From: Acidimicrobiales bacterium
GTDB taxonomy: Bacteria; Actinomycetota; Acidimicrobiia; Acidimicrobiales; Iamiaceae
Assembly (NCBI GenBank): GCA_025463985.1
Contig: JAODBM010000207.1
Span: 1-64,000 of the forward strand
Length of the DNA: 64,000 nt
Reading direction: 5' to 3'
The notes beneath the pieces were generated by a model. The model had not been told where the DNA came from, did not search any database, and was given only the letters and a program-made list of their open reading frames with translations. Below, in pieces: positions 42,564 through 50,543 of the stretch; positions within the stretch are counted from its first letter, which is position 1, and every line of letters starts with the position of its first letter. The position numbers and the translations under genes are program-made.

Positions 42564-42569
42564 ATGCTA
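42564..42569 (-). promoter_or_regulatory. -10 hexamer TAGCAT of orn (leaderless)
   Basis: On the minus strand TAGCAT ends six bases before the ATG at 42557. Confidence 0.55.
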
Positions 42570-42623
42570 CGGGGTGGGTCGACGGGTGCGGCGGTGGGCC
42601 CGGGAGCCGGGGAGCCTGGGCCA

Positions 42624-42629
42624 TAGGCT
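42624..42629 (+). promoter_or_regulatory. -10 hexamer TAGGCT of dut (leaderless)
   Basis: TAGGCT ends six bases before the GTG at 42636. Confidence 0.55.
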
Positions 42630-42635
42630 GCGCCC

Positions 42636-43079
42636 GTGCTCGACGTCCCGTTGGTGCGACTCGATCGAGACCTGCCGCTGCCGGCGTACGCGCGGCCTGG
42701 GGACGCAGGCGTGGACCTCGTGGCTCGGGAGTCGGTCACGATCCCGCGTGGGGGTGGGCGGGCCCTGGTTCCGACCGGCATCGCGCTCGCATTGCCTGCG
42801 GGCTATGCGGGGTTCATCCAACCCCGCAGCGGGCTCGCGCTGCGCCATGGGGTCACCTGCCTCAACTCGCCGGGGCTGATCGACAGCGGCTACCGAGACG
42901 AGCTGCGGGTGCTGTTGGTCAACACCGACCCGCACGAGTCGTTCGACGTCGAGCGTGGCGACCGCATCGCCCAGCTCGTGATCCAACAGGTCGAGCACGT
43001 GCGCTTCCTGGTGGTGGACGCCCTCGATGCCTCCGAGCGCGGGCTCGGCGGCTTCGGGTCGACGGGCCTGCAGGCGTAG
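42636..43079 (+). CDS. dut: dUTP diphosphatase
   Basis: A 147-aa trimeric dUTPase that keeps uracil out of DNA. The five motifs are visible: GDAGVDLVA, PRSGLALRHGV, NSPGLIDSGYRDE, GDRIAQLVI and the C-terminal RGLGGFGSTG lid. The GTG start is supported by the leaderless -10. It diverges from orn. Confidence 0.96.
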   Translation: MLDVPLVRLDRDLPLPAYARPGDAGVDLVARESVTIPRGGGRALVPTGIALALPAGYAGFIQPRSGLALRHGVTCLNSPGLIDSGYRDELRVLLVNTDPHESFDVERGDRIAQLVIQQVEHVRFLVVDALDASERGLGGFGSTGLQA

Positions 43080-43110
43080 GCGACCGAGCCGGCCAGCGGT
43101 CGCGGCTGCC

Positions 43111-43116
43111 TACGCT
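43111..43116 (+). promoter_or_regulatory. -10 hexamer TACGCT of the SufR-like gene (leaderless)
   Basis: TACGCT ends six bases before the ATG at 43123. Confidence 0.55.
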
Positions 43117-43122
43117 GGCACC

Positions 43123-43791
43123 ATGTCCGGCGACGAGCACCTCGACGATCGCCGGGTCGTCGCGTCCCTCGAGCGGCTGCCGCCGACCCGCCGAGCGCTG
43201 CTGATCGCGCTCAAGCGGCAGGGTTCGGCCTCCGCCGACGAGCTGGCCACCGAGCTGGGGATCACCGTCAGCGCGGTCCGCCAACACCTCGCGGCGCTCG
43301 GCGACGCCGGCCTCGTGACCCACGACGAGGTCCGCGCCGGACCGGGTCGCCCTCGCCACGCGCACCGCTGCACGCCTGCCGCAGTCGAGCTGTTCCCCCG
43401 GGCCTACGGCGAGCTCACGACCGAGCTGCTCGCCTACGTCGAGGACGAGGATCCCGAGATGCTCGGGCGCATGTTCGAGCGCCGCCGCCGCCGACGCGTC
43501 CAGCGCGCGGCCACGCGCATGGCGGGCCTCGACCTCGCCGGCCAGGTGCGGGTGCTCGCCACCGTCCTCGACGAGGACGGCTACATGGCCGAGGCCATCG
43601 AGGACGCGGACGGCGGGTTCCGCATCGTCGAGCACAACTGCGCGATCCTCAACGTCGCGCTGCGCTACGGGGTGGCGTGCGGCACCGAGCTCGAGTTCAT
43701 CCGCGAGGTCCTGCCCGGCGCCGCCGTCGACCGGGTGCAGCACCTGCTGGCCGGCTCGCACGTCTGCGCCTACGCGATCCGCCCGCGCTGA
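43123..43791 (+). CDS. SufR-like iron-sulfur transcriptional regulator
   Basis: A 222-aa winged-helix regulator. The N-terminal reading head has SADELATELGITVSAVRQHLAALGDAGLV and a wing with GPGRPRHAHRC. The C-terminal domain ends in EHNCAILNVALRYGVACGTEL and HVCAYAI, giving Cys173-X12-Cys186-X28-Cys215, the arrangement of SufR [Fe-S] sensors. No suf genes are in the window, so the target is elsewhere or the protein is a paralogue. The start is set by the -10. Confidence 0.82.
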   Translation: MSGDEHLDDRRVVASLERLPPTRRALLIALKRQGSASADELATELGITVSAVRQHLAALGDAGLVTHDEVRAGPGRPRHAHRCTPAAVELFPRAYGELTTELLAYVEDEDPEMLGRMFERRRRRRVQRAATRMAGLDLAGQVRVLATVLDEDGYMAEAIEDADGGFRIVEHNCAILNVALRYGVACGTELEFIREVLPGAAVDRVQHLLAGSHVCAYAIRPR

Positions 43792-43819
43792 CGCTCCCGG
43801 CCGCCTTCGGCGGTCAGCG
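43786..43819. terminator. bidirectional hairpin between the SufR-like and sigma genes
   Basis: An outer stem CGCTGA/TCAGCG (43786-43791 with 43814-43819) and an inner CCGCC/GGCGG stem around TTC span both convergent stop codons. Confidence 0.5.
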
Positions 43820-44581
43820 GCCCAGGTCGAAGTGCTGCGCTCGCTCGCGGAGCAGGCGCAGGCTCTTGGCCAGCAGCCGAGAGACGTGCATCTGCGAGAT
43901 CTCGAGGCGCTCGGCGATCTGGCTCTGGGTCATGCCCTCGTAGAACCGCAGGTGGAGCATGAGCTGCTCGCGCTTGGGCAGCGTCTGGAGCAGCTGGCAG
44001 AGCACCAGCCGGTTCTCGGCGTCGAAGAGGCCGGCGTCGTCGACGCCGAGCTGGTTGGCCAGACCCCGCGTGTCCTCGTCGCCCGTGCCCACGGGCGCGT
44101 CGAGCGACGCGGAGCGGTAGGCCTGCGCCGCCTCCATGGCCTCGAGGACCTCCTCCTCGGACGTGCGGGCGGCGCGCGCCATCTCGGTGATCGTGGGCGA
44201 CCGGCCGAGTCGCTGCGTGAGCTCGCCGACCACCGCGTTGAGCTCGACGTGCAGCTCCTGCACGCGCCGCGGCACGCGCACGGCCCAACCCTTGTCGCGG
44301 AAGTGGCGCTTGAGCTCGCCAACGATGGTGGGGGTGGCGAACGTCGAGAACTCGAGCCCGCGCTCGGGCTCGAACCGCTCGACCGCCTTCACGAGCCCGA
44401 TGCACGCGACCTGCGTCAGATCGTCGATGGTGACCCCGCGGTTGGCGAACCGCCGGGCCAGGTGCTCAGCCAACCGGAGGTGGGCCTCGATGAGCTGATC
44501 GCGGATCTCGCGATCGCCCGTGCGGCGATACGCGAGGAACCGCTCGCGCAAGTGCCGGCGCTCCGCCTCGTCGAGAGCCAC
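43814..44581 (-). CDS. SigF/SigB-type RNA polymerase sigma factor
   Basis: A 255-aa group 3 sigma-70 factor of the SigB/SigF/WhiG branch. Region 2 has RLAEHLARRFANRGVTIDDLTQVACIGLVKAVERFEPERG and FSTFATPTIVGELKRHFRDKGW; region 3 starts VPRRVQELH; region 4 has MTQSQIAERLEISQMHVSRLL. The GTG start at 44581 is two bases after the stop of the UsfX-like gene, so anti-sigma and sigma are co-translated, as in SigF operons. Confidence 0.92.
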   Translation of the reverse strand: MALDEAERRHLRERFLAYRRTGDREIRDQLIEAHLRLAEHLARRFANRGVTIDDLTQVACIGLVKAVERFEPERGLEFSTFATPTIVGELKRHFRDKGWAVRVPRRVQELHVELNAVVGELTQRLGRSPTITEMARAARTSEEEVLEAMEAAQAYRSASLDAPVGTGDEDTRGLANQLGVDDAGLFDAENRLVLCQLLQTLPKREQLMLHLRFYEGMTQSQIAERLEISQMHVSRLLAKSLRLLRERAQHFDLGR

Positions 44582-44583
44582 GG

Positions 44584-44943
44584 CTAGGCCGCGTGGCGCT
44601 TGACGAGGCGGATGCTGCGGGCATCGACGTCGATGGCATGTTCGTCCACCACCGCGCCGAGGATCGTTTCGCTGAGCTCGGCAACCTTCAACGGGGGTCC
44701 GCCTCCATTGGTGCTGGCCTCGACTTCGAGGATGGCGGGGTGCAGCCGATAGAGCAACGTGAGCCGCCCGCCGATGTCGTCGGCGGCGAGGATGCTGCAC
44801 ACCTCGCCGACGGCGATGCGGAGGTCTTCCACGTCGTCGTAAGAGAATCCGAGCCGGGTGGCCAGCCCGGCCACCGCCAGACGCGCAACCCGTGCGTATT
44901 CGGGCGCGGCCGGGAGCACCAGCCGGACTTCGTCGTGGTTCAC
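44584..44943 (-). CDS. UsfX/RsbW-like anti-sigma factor
   Basis: A 119-aa protein of the RsbW fold. EDLRIAVGEVCS aligns with the N-box region, but the usual Asn is Ile and no clear G1 box is present, so ATP binding may be weak or lost. Mycobacterial UsfX, the SigF antagonist, also lacks the Asn at this place (DEVCTRLI), which supports this assignment. It sits between the RsbW-like ATPase and the sigma gene. Confidence 0.78.
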   Translation of the reverse strand: MNHDEVRLVLPAAPEYARVARLAVAGLATRLGFSYDDVEDLRIAVGEVCSILAADDIGGRLTLLYRLHPAILEVEASTNGGGPPLKVAELSETILGAVVDEHAIDVDARSIRLVKRHAA

Positions 44944-44975
44944 CAGACGTCACCTCGCAGCCCGCAGCCCACCGA

Positions 44976-45440
44976 TCATGGCATGGGTTCGGTCGCAGAT
45001 GCGCTCGAACTGGCGAGCAGTTGTGCGCGGACCAGCTCGAACCAGACGGACTTGCCGCCGACGGCCGGCGCAACCCCCCATGCCCGGCTCATGTCGTCGA
45101 CCAGCTCGAGGCCGCGGCCGTTGACGTCCTCGGGGTCGGCGTGGTGCATGACCGGTCGACCCGGACCGCGGTCGATCACCTCGCAGCGGATCCCGTCAGA
45201 TGTCCGCGCGATGCGCAGCAGGACACCGGAACCGGCGTGCAGGACGGCGTTCGTGACCAGTTCGGAGACCAACAGCGTGGCCGTCTCGTCGAGGTCCTCG
45301 ACGCACCAGCGCGTCAGGGCGGCGGTGACGAAGCGGCGGGCCGCGCCCGCGCTCGCGGCGTGCGCCGGCAGGGTGGTCGACACGACGCTGGCGGTGCGTG
45401 CTCGGCGGCGCCCGGGGCCGGTCCCCAATGCAGTCATCAT
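44976..45440 (-). CDS. RsbW-like ATP-binding protein
   Basis: A 154-aa HATPase_c_2 protein with intact N-box (LLVSELVTNAVLHAG) and glycine box (GRGLELVDDM), so probably an active serine kinase or anti-sigma factor. It begins the sigma operon, 32 bases before the UsfX-like gene. It closely resembles the ATPases at 49013 and 60019. Two ATGs (45440, 45437) are possible. Confidence 0.85.
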   Translation of the reverse strand: MMTALGTGPGRRRARTASVVSTTLPAHAASAGAARRFVTAALTRWCVEDLDETATLLVSELVTNAVLHAGSGVLLRIARTSDGIRCEVIDRGPGRPVMHHADPEDVNGRGLELVDDMSRAWGVAPAVGGKSVWFELVRAQLLASSSASATEPMP

Positions 45441-45463
45441 GCGATCTTTCGGCGGCGCCGAGC

Positions 45464-45479
45464 CGAACGTGAGCGTTCG
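45464..45479. repeat. palindrome upstream of the sigma operon
   Basis: CGAACG-TGAG-CGTTCG, a perfect 6-bp inverted repeat 24 bases before the ATPase ATG and just after the ligase stop. It is a candidate operator or weak terminator. Confidence 0.4.
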
Positions 45480-45488
45480 ACCGGCAGC

Positions 45489-46469
45489 TCAGCCGGGCTC
45501 GCGCACCACGTCGGAGGGTGCCTTGTCGTAGCGGAGGCCGAGGTAGGACGGGTGGCGGAGGTGGCCGTCGACGGTCCACTCGCCGAACGCGACCTGCGCG
45601 ACGAGCTCGGGCGCGACCCAATGGGCGGCGCGCGCGATGGTCCGCGGCGGGGACGGGTCGAACGGGCACTCGTCGGTGGCGAGGGGTGTCAGCGAGGCGA
45701 GCAGCTGGTCGAGGGTCTCGTCGGTGAACCCCGTGCCCACCCCGCCGGCGAACTCGAGCGGCCCGTCGGGATCGTCGGGTCGGTGCACCCCGACCAGCAG
45801 CGCGCCGAAGCGGCTCGAGCGGGTGCCCGTGCCGTCGGTCCAACCGCCGACCACGACCTCTTGTTGGCGCCGCACCTTCAGCTTGCGCCATGCCGGAGAG
45901 CGGCGGCCCGGCTCGTAGCGGCTGCCGACGCGCTTGGCCACGAGGCCCTCCAAGCCCCGCTCGGCCGCGGCCTCCAAGAGCGTCGGCCCCTCGCCGACGA
46001 GGTGGCGCGGCGCCTGCCAGCTCGGGCCCTGATCGACGAGCTCGTGGAGCAGCGCCCGCCGCTGCTCGTACACGAGGTCGAGGGTCGGGTGGTCGCCCAG
46101 GTGCAGCAGGTCGAAGGCCATGTAGGTGAGCGGCACGGTGCTGGCGCGGCGGCGGGCCTCGGCCGGATCGGCGATGTGCATGCGCCGCTGCAGCTGCCCG
46201 AAGTCCGAGCGCCCGTCGGCGCCGAGGGCGACCACCTCGCCGTCGAGCACGGCGCGCTGGCCGCCGAGCTCGTCGGCCAGGCCGTGCAGCTCGGGGAAGC
46301 GGTGGGTGACGTCGATGCCGTTGGCGCTGAACAGCCGGATGCCGTCGTCGACGAACGTCAGCACCCGCATGCCGTCCCACTTGATCTCGTAGGCCCAGCC
46401 CCCGCCGTCCGGCATGGTGCCTGAGATCGCCTTCATGGGCCGCAGGTCGTAGGGGAGCGGATCGGTCAC
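45489..46469 (-). CDS. ATP-dependent DNA ligase (LigD ligase-domain type)
   Basis: A 326-aa ligase made of the adenylation domain and OB fold only. The nucleotidyl lysine is Lys30 in YEIKWDGMR; VLDGEVVALG, YMAFDLLHLGD, EGLVAKRVGSRYEPGRR and WRKLKVRRQQEVVVGG are the other motifs. Such stand-alone LigD-type ligases work in non-homologous end joining or repair. No ku or polymerase gene is nearby. It uses a GTG start. Confidence 0.92.
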   Translation of the reverse strand: MTDPLPYDLRPMKAISGTMPDGGGWAYEIKWDGMRVLTFVDDGIRLFSANGIDVTHRFPELHGLADELGGQRAVLDGEVVALGADGRSDFGQLQRRMHIADPAEARRRASTVPLTYMAFDLLHLGDHPTLDLVYEQRRALLHELVDQGPSWQAPRHLVGEGPTLLEAAAERGLEGLVAKRVGSRYEPGRRSPAWRKLKVRRQQEVVVGGWTDGTGTRSSRFGALLVGVHRPDDPDGPLEFAGGVGTGFTDETLDQLLASLTPLATDECPFDPSPPRTIARAAHWVAPELVAQVAFGEWTVDGHLRHPSYLGLRYDKAPSDVVREPG

Positions 46470-46520
46470 GGGCCGATTCCTACCCGCGCGAACGTCGGCG
46501 TGCGGGCGGCCCGGCGCGGA

Positions 46521-46874
46521 TCAGTCCTCCTCGAAGCGGGCGATGAGCACTGCTCCGGCCGACAGGGCCAGGCCGCGCGCCACGGGATCCCACGCCTTGG
46601 GGGCGACCAGGCGGGCCACGACCACGCCCCCCGCGATCCAGACGCCGGCGCACCAGCGGCACGTGATCAGCCGCGCCAGCTTGGGCGGATCGACCACCGC
46701 CTCGACGGCTTCGAGCGCCGTGCGGGGTCCGTCCGACCCGCTCGGGTCGACCGTCGAACCCAGCACGCGGCCGACGACCGAGGCGCGCAGCGGCTCGCTG
46801 ATGATGTCGGCGGTGGCGAGGCGGGTCAGGCGATAGGTCGCCAACCCATCGACGAGGAGCTCGAGTCCGTCCAT
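46521..46874 (-). CDS. DUF1360 family membrane protein
   Basis: A 117-aa protein. ATYRLTRLATADIISEPLR and the CRWCAGVW motif are diagnostic for DUF1360; one or two membrane segments follow (WIAGGVVVARLV, ALSAGAVLIARF). I chose the ATG at 46874 from homology; TAGGGG lies eight bases upstream. The function is unknown; some family members are linked to spore or surface processes. Confidence 0.8.
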   Translation of the reverse strand: MDGLELLVDGLATYRLTRLATADIISEPLRASVVGRVLGSTVDPSGSDGPRTALEAVEAVVDPPKLARLITCRWCAGVWIAGGVVVARLVAPKAWDPVARGLALSAGAVLIARFEED

Positions 46875-46952
46875 GGGACCGGCCCCTACCCAGCAGCGCC
46901 GAGGCCGCGTTTGCACCGCTGGTCCACCGCGGGCCCGCTCAGCGCGCCCGGG

Positions 46953-46958
46953 TAAGGT
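46953..46958 (+). promoter_or_regulatory. -10 hexamer TAAGGT of the phosphatase operon (leaderless)
   Basis: TAAGGT ends seven bases before the GTG at 46966 and selects that start. Confidence 0.55.
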
Positions 46959-46965
46959 GCGGCCG

Positions 46966-48660
46966 GTGAGCGGGGGATTGGCTGAGGGAGGGGCCGGCGT
47001 CGCTGGCGGCGACCGAGCCGAGATCGCGCCACGCGGCCCGCGGCGGATGCACGGCACCTCGCTGATCGTGCTCGTCATCGGCCTGCTGGCCACCGGCTCG
47101 TTGGCGGTGGCGGCACTGGTCACGCACGGCAACAACGAGGACCGGCTGCTGCGCCAGCGCGTCCGGGAGGCCGGGGCCGTGTTCACCGCCGCGATCCCCA
47201 GCCTCCAGACGCCCCTAGCGGCCGCGGCCGAGCTGGCGGAGGAGACCAACGCCTCGGGCGCCGCCTTCCTGCGGACGATGGAGTCACAGGTCGGTGACAC
47301 CCCGGACCGCCGGTACGTGTCCGCGTCGATCTGGCTCGCCGACGGCACGCGCCTCACCCCGTTGTCGGTGGTCGGACGCCAGCCGGCCCTGGCGTCGTCG
47401 CCGCCGAACACGATCAGGGCCGTGCTCACCCGGGCCGGCCGCACCGTCCCGCCCGGGCGCGCGGGTGGCCTGCCGGCCGTGGGCGTCAGCGGCCTGCTGT
47501 CGGGACCGTCGCCGCGCCTCGGGTACTCGTGGGCGTCGGCGCGACCGTTGCACCGGTACGTCGTCTACGCCGAGACCGCCCTACCGGCCAACCGCACCCG
47601 CCGACCCCAGGCCGACTCCGCGTTCTCCGGACTCGACTACGCGCTCTACCTCGGCCCGACGCCGCGGGCCTCGGCGCTGCTGATCGCGAGCGCCTCCGCA
47701 CCGCTCCGGGGCCGCACCCAGTCGGTGATCGTGCCCTTCGGCGACGCCCAGCTGCTGCTCGTGATGCATCCGACCGAGGACCTGGGCGGGTCGCTCATGC
47801 GGCTGCTGCCGTGGCTCATCGCAGGCATCGGCGCGCTGGTCTCGCTCGGCTTCGCCGTGCTGGTCGAACGGGTGCTGCGCCGCCGCGACTACGCGCAGGA
47901 GCTGGCCGGCGAGCTCGGCGCGGTGGCCGAGGAGAACGCCCGCCTGTACGCGGATCAGCGGTCGCTGGCGCAGATGCTGCAGCAGAGCCTGCTGCCCGAG
48001 TCGCTGCCGTCGGTGCCGGGGGTGGAGCTCGGCGTGCGCTACGAGCCGGGGGTCGAGGGGCTCGACATCGGCGGTGACTGGTACGACGTCGTGCCCGTCG
48101 GCGAGCGCCACGTGCTGCTCGTGGTCGGCGACGTCTCGGGGCGCGGCCTGCGGGCGGCCACGATCATGGCCTCGCTGCGCTATTCGATCCGGGCCTACGC
48201 CGCGCAAGGCGACGGCCCCTCGGAGATCTTGCAGAAGCTCAGCCGGCTGCTCCACGTCGAGCGTGACAACCACTTCGCCACCGTGCTCTGCGCGCGCATC
48301 GATCTGGAGACCCGCACCCTGGAGCTGGCGAGCGCGGGTCACCCCGATCCGCTGCTCATCGACGCTGCCGGCGCCCGTTACGTCGATGTCCGCGTCGGCG
48401 TCCCCGTCGGCGTGTCGCCGGACGGGCCGTACGAGTCGGTGCACGTCGACGTCCCGCCCAGCGCGACCATGCTCGCCTTCACCGACGGCCTGTTCGAGCG
48501 CCGCGGCGAGACGATCGACGTCGGCCTCGAGCGCCTGCGCCAGACGGCGGCCGAGCAGGAGGGCTCGCTGGACGAGCTGCTGAGCTCGCTCTACCAGGCG
48601 CTCTCGGAGGCCGGCAGCCACGACGACACCGCGATCCTGGGGGTGCGATGGACGACGTAG
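46966..48660 (+). CDS. membrane sensor PP2C phosphatase (SpoIIE/RsbU type)
   Basis: A 564-aa protein. Membrane segments at about 31-52 and 282-305 flank a roughly 230-residue extracytoplasmic sensor. A short helical linker leads to a SpoIIE phosphatase domain: LQQSLLPESLPSVPG, GGDWYDVV (Asp371), VGDVSGRG and SHDDTAILGVRW. It should dephosphorylate the STAS protein encoded immediately downstream, with which it overlaps by 13 bases, and so release a sigma factor on an external signal. The ligand is unknown. Confidence 0.9.
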   Translation: MSGGLAEGGAGVAGGDRAEIAPRGPRRMHGTSLIVLVIGLLATGSLAVAALVTHGNNEDRLLRQRVREAGAVFTAAIPSLQTPLAAAAELAEETNASGAAFLRTMESQVGDTPDRRYVSASIWLADGTRLTPLSVVGRQPALASSPPNTIRAVLTRAGRTVPPGRAGGLPAVGVSGLLSGPSPRLGYSWASARPLHRYVVYAETALPANRTRRPQADSAFSGLDYALYLGPTPRASALLIASASAPLRGRTQSVIVPFGDAQLLLVMHPTEDLGGSLMRLLPWLIAGIGALVSLGFAVLVERVLRRRDYAQELAGELGAVAEENARLYADQRSLAQMLQQSLLPESLPSVPGVELGVRYEPGVEGLDIGGDWYDVVPVGERHVLLVVGDVSGRGLRAATIMASLRYSIRAYAAQGDGPSEILQKLSRLLHVERDNHFATVLCARIDLETRTLELASAGHPDPLLIDAAGARYVDVRVGVPVGVSPDGPYESVHVDVPPSATMLAFTDGLFERRGETIDVGLERLRQTAAEQEGSLDELLSSLYQALSEAGSHDDTAILGVRWTT

Positions 48661-49016
48661 GCGAGGCCGAGGCCGAGGCCGAGGGCGAGGGCGAGGGCGA
48701 GGGCGAGGGCGAGGCGATCGCCGCCGTCGAGGTGTCGCGGGACGACGACGGCGCGCTGATCATCAGCCTCTCGGGCGAGATCGACGTCTCGACGATCGAC
48801 ATCCTCACGCTGGACATGGCCGCGGCGCTCGACGACGCGCCCGACGGCGTCGTGTTCGAGCTGTCGGAGGTCACGTTCTTCGACAGCTCCGGGCTCACGC
48901 TGCTCCTGACGGCGCAGGCGAAGGTCGGTGTCCTGCGGCTGCGCACGCCGTCCGACATCGTGCGCCGCGTCGTGGAGGTGTCCGGTCTGTCCGAGGTGTT
49001 GGAGACCGAGCGATGA
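48648..49016 (+). CDS. STAS-domain anti-anti-sigma factor
   Basis: A 122-aa protein with a STAS domain at about residues 25-120: LIISLSGEIDVSTID, then FFDSSGLTLLL with the phosphorylatable Ser81. The N-terminal 22 residues are a Glu-Ala/Glu-Gly repeat coded by a hexanucleotide tandem repeat. It overlaps the phosphatase gene upstream and the ATPase gene downstream (ATGA), making a complete phosphatase/STAS/kinase set. Confidence 0.9.
   Translation: MDDVGEAEAEAEGEGEGEGEGEAIAAVEVSRDDDGALIISLSGEIDVSTIDILTLDMAAALDDAPDGVVFELSEVTFFDSSGLTLLLTAQAKVGVLRLRTPSDIVRRVVEVSGLSEVLETER
48663..48710 (+). repeat. hexanucleotide tandem repeat inside the STAS gene
   Basis: Eight in-frame 6-bp units: three GAGGCC followed by five GAGGGC, coding (Glu-Ala)3(Glu-Gly)5. 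Unit loss or gain would keep the frame but change the acidic linker length. Confidence 0.9.
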
Positions 49017-49381
49017 TCGATGAGCGGACGTTCCCCAACGAGATGACGTCGGTGCCGGCGGCCCGCCTCTTCGTCGCCGCGCAGCTCGACCACGTCGATC
49101 CCGATGTGGTGCAGGACGTGCTGCTGATGGTCTCCGAGCTGGCCTCCAACAGCGTGCGCCACGCGGGCACGAGGTTCACCGTGGCCGTCGAGACCGGCAC
49201 CCGCGGCATTCGGGTGGAGGTGGCCGACGAGGGCGCGGGGGTGGCCGCGCTGCGCACGCCCGGGCTGCTCGAGCCTTCGGGCCGTGGCTTGCTGATCGTC
49301 GACAAGCTGTCCGACGACTGGGGCGTGCAGCCGATGAAGCCCGGCAAGCGCGTGTGGTTCACGGTGGCCGACCGCCCCTGA
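49013..49381 (+). CDS. RsbW-like ATP-binding protein of the phosphatase operon
   Basis: A 122-aa HATPase_c_2 protein with N-box VSELASNSVRHAG, DEGAG (G1) and GRGLLIVDKL (G2), all intact, so probably an active kinase. Its ATG overlaps the STAS stop by four bases. It should phosphorylate the STAS protein and bind a sigma factor in turn; the target could be the SigF-like factor at 43814. Confidence 0.88.
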   Translation: MIDERTFPNEMTSVPAARLFVAAQLDHVDPDVVQDVLLMVSELASNSVRHAGTRFTVAVETGTRGIRVEVADEGAGVAALRTPGLLEPSGRGLLIVDKLSDDWGVQPMKPGKRVWFTVADRP

Positions 49382-49401
49382 CGGGGACGCCGACCCCGGA
49401 A

Positions 49402-50391
49402 TCAGGCGGCCGGCTGGCGCACCGGGCGTGAGGCCACCGGCGCGAGGCGGGCCCGGACGCGCTCGGTGGCGGCGTGGGCCCTGGCCTCGCGGAAGGCGGC
49501 CTCCACGACGCGCTTGACCCGACGATCGTCCATCGCGTTGAGGCCCATCGCCGCCAGCACGGGTGCGGCCGGCTCGAACCGCACCACCGTGGTGCCGTTG
49601 GACCGCAGGCGCGCCACCTCCCGCTCGAGGCGGCGGTGGGCGACCCAGCGCAGCGCCGCGTCCGCCGTGGGCGCCCGCCCGTGGGCGGCGGACATCGGCG
49701 ACACGACGATCACGAGGTCGAGCGCCTCGTTGCGCAGCACGTCGGCGTTGGTGGGCGAGTGGACGCCACCGTCGAAGTACTCGACCCCATCGATCGTGAC
49801 CGGGCTGAAGTAGCCGGGGATCGCGCAGGAGGCCGCGACCGCACGGCAGAGCGGCGCCGGCGGTGCGCCCGGTCGGCCGAACGTGGTGCGTGCGCCGTTG
49901 TCGCGCCGGGCCGCGCAGATCCAGAGACCGTCGGGCCAACGCTCGCCGAGCAGCGGCGCCACCGCGTCGGCCCGACTCGCGATGTCGACGACGCCCGCGG
50001 GCAGCAGCGTGGCCGCGGCCGCCGACGGCCGGAACGCCCACGGCCGGCGCGCGACGCGAGCGACCAGGGCGGGTGACGGCAGCCGCCAGCCGTGCAGGAC
50101 GGTGCGCGGGTCGAACGGCGGCAGGACGGTGCCGCCGCCCTCGTCGAGCGCGGCGACGATCGGCTGGCCCTCGGGCGAGAGCGGCGCGTCGATGGCGCGG
50201 GCCGCGAGATCGCTGGCGGGGATGCCGAGGCGCAGGCCGGTGCCGGTCATGGAGCCGGCCGATGACCCGACGATGAGGTCCGCGGTGCGCGGGTCCCACC
50301 CGAGATCCTCCTCGAGGGCGGCAAGCACCCCCGCGTGGTACGCCTGGCCGACCAGACCTCCGGCGCCCAGCACCAATCCGACGCGTTTCAT
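49402..50391 (-). CDS. patatin-like phospholipase
   Basis: A 329-aa lipid hydrolase. The oxyanion block GLVLGAGGLVGQAYHAGVL, the nucleophile Ser44 in GSSAG and the dyad Asp207 in YFDGGVHSPTNAD are all present. No signal peptide is visible, so it should be cytoplasmic or membrane-associated. The start is MKRVGLVLGAGG; another frame opening at 50395 is a shadow. Confidence 0.9.
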   Translation of the reverse strand: MKRVGLVLGAGGLVGQAYHAGVLAALEEDLGWDPRTADLIVGSSAGSMTGTGLRLGIPASDLAARAIDAPLSPEGQPIVAALDEGGGTVLPPFDPRTVLHGWRLPSPALVARVARRPWAFRPSAAAATLLPAGVVDIASRADAVAPLLGERWPDGLWICAARRDNGARTTFGRPGAPPAPLCRAVAASCAIPGYFSPVTIDGVEYFDGGVHSPTNADVLRNEALDLVIVVSPMSAAHGRAPTADAALRWVAHRRLEREVARLRSNGTTVVRFEPAAPVLAAMGLNAMDDRRVKRVVEAAFREARAHAATERVRARLAPVASRPVRQPAA

Positions 50392-50543
50392 TCACCCGGT
50401 CTACCCGCTGCCAGCACCACCAGTCCGTTCTCGGGCGATGAGCGGGATCTTCAATGACTGCTGGCGCGGGACGCGGGGTACATGGCCGGCCGGTTCAGCA
50501 ACAGCCGCTTCACCCCGGGGGATTCGTCCATCGAGGTGCAGCC

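Noticed and set aside
45464-45479. Second SOS box before the sigma operon
   Set aside because: The half-sites CGAAC and GTTCG are present, but the spacer is six bases instead of four, so it does not fit the LexA consensus.
48663-48710. CRISPR-like or intergenic repeat
   Set aside because: The units are six bases with no spacers and lie in frame inside a clear STAS gene.
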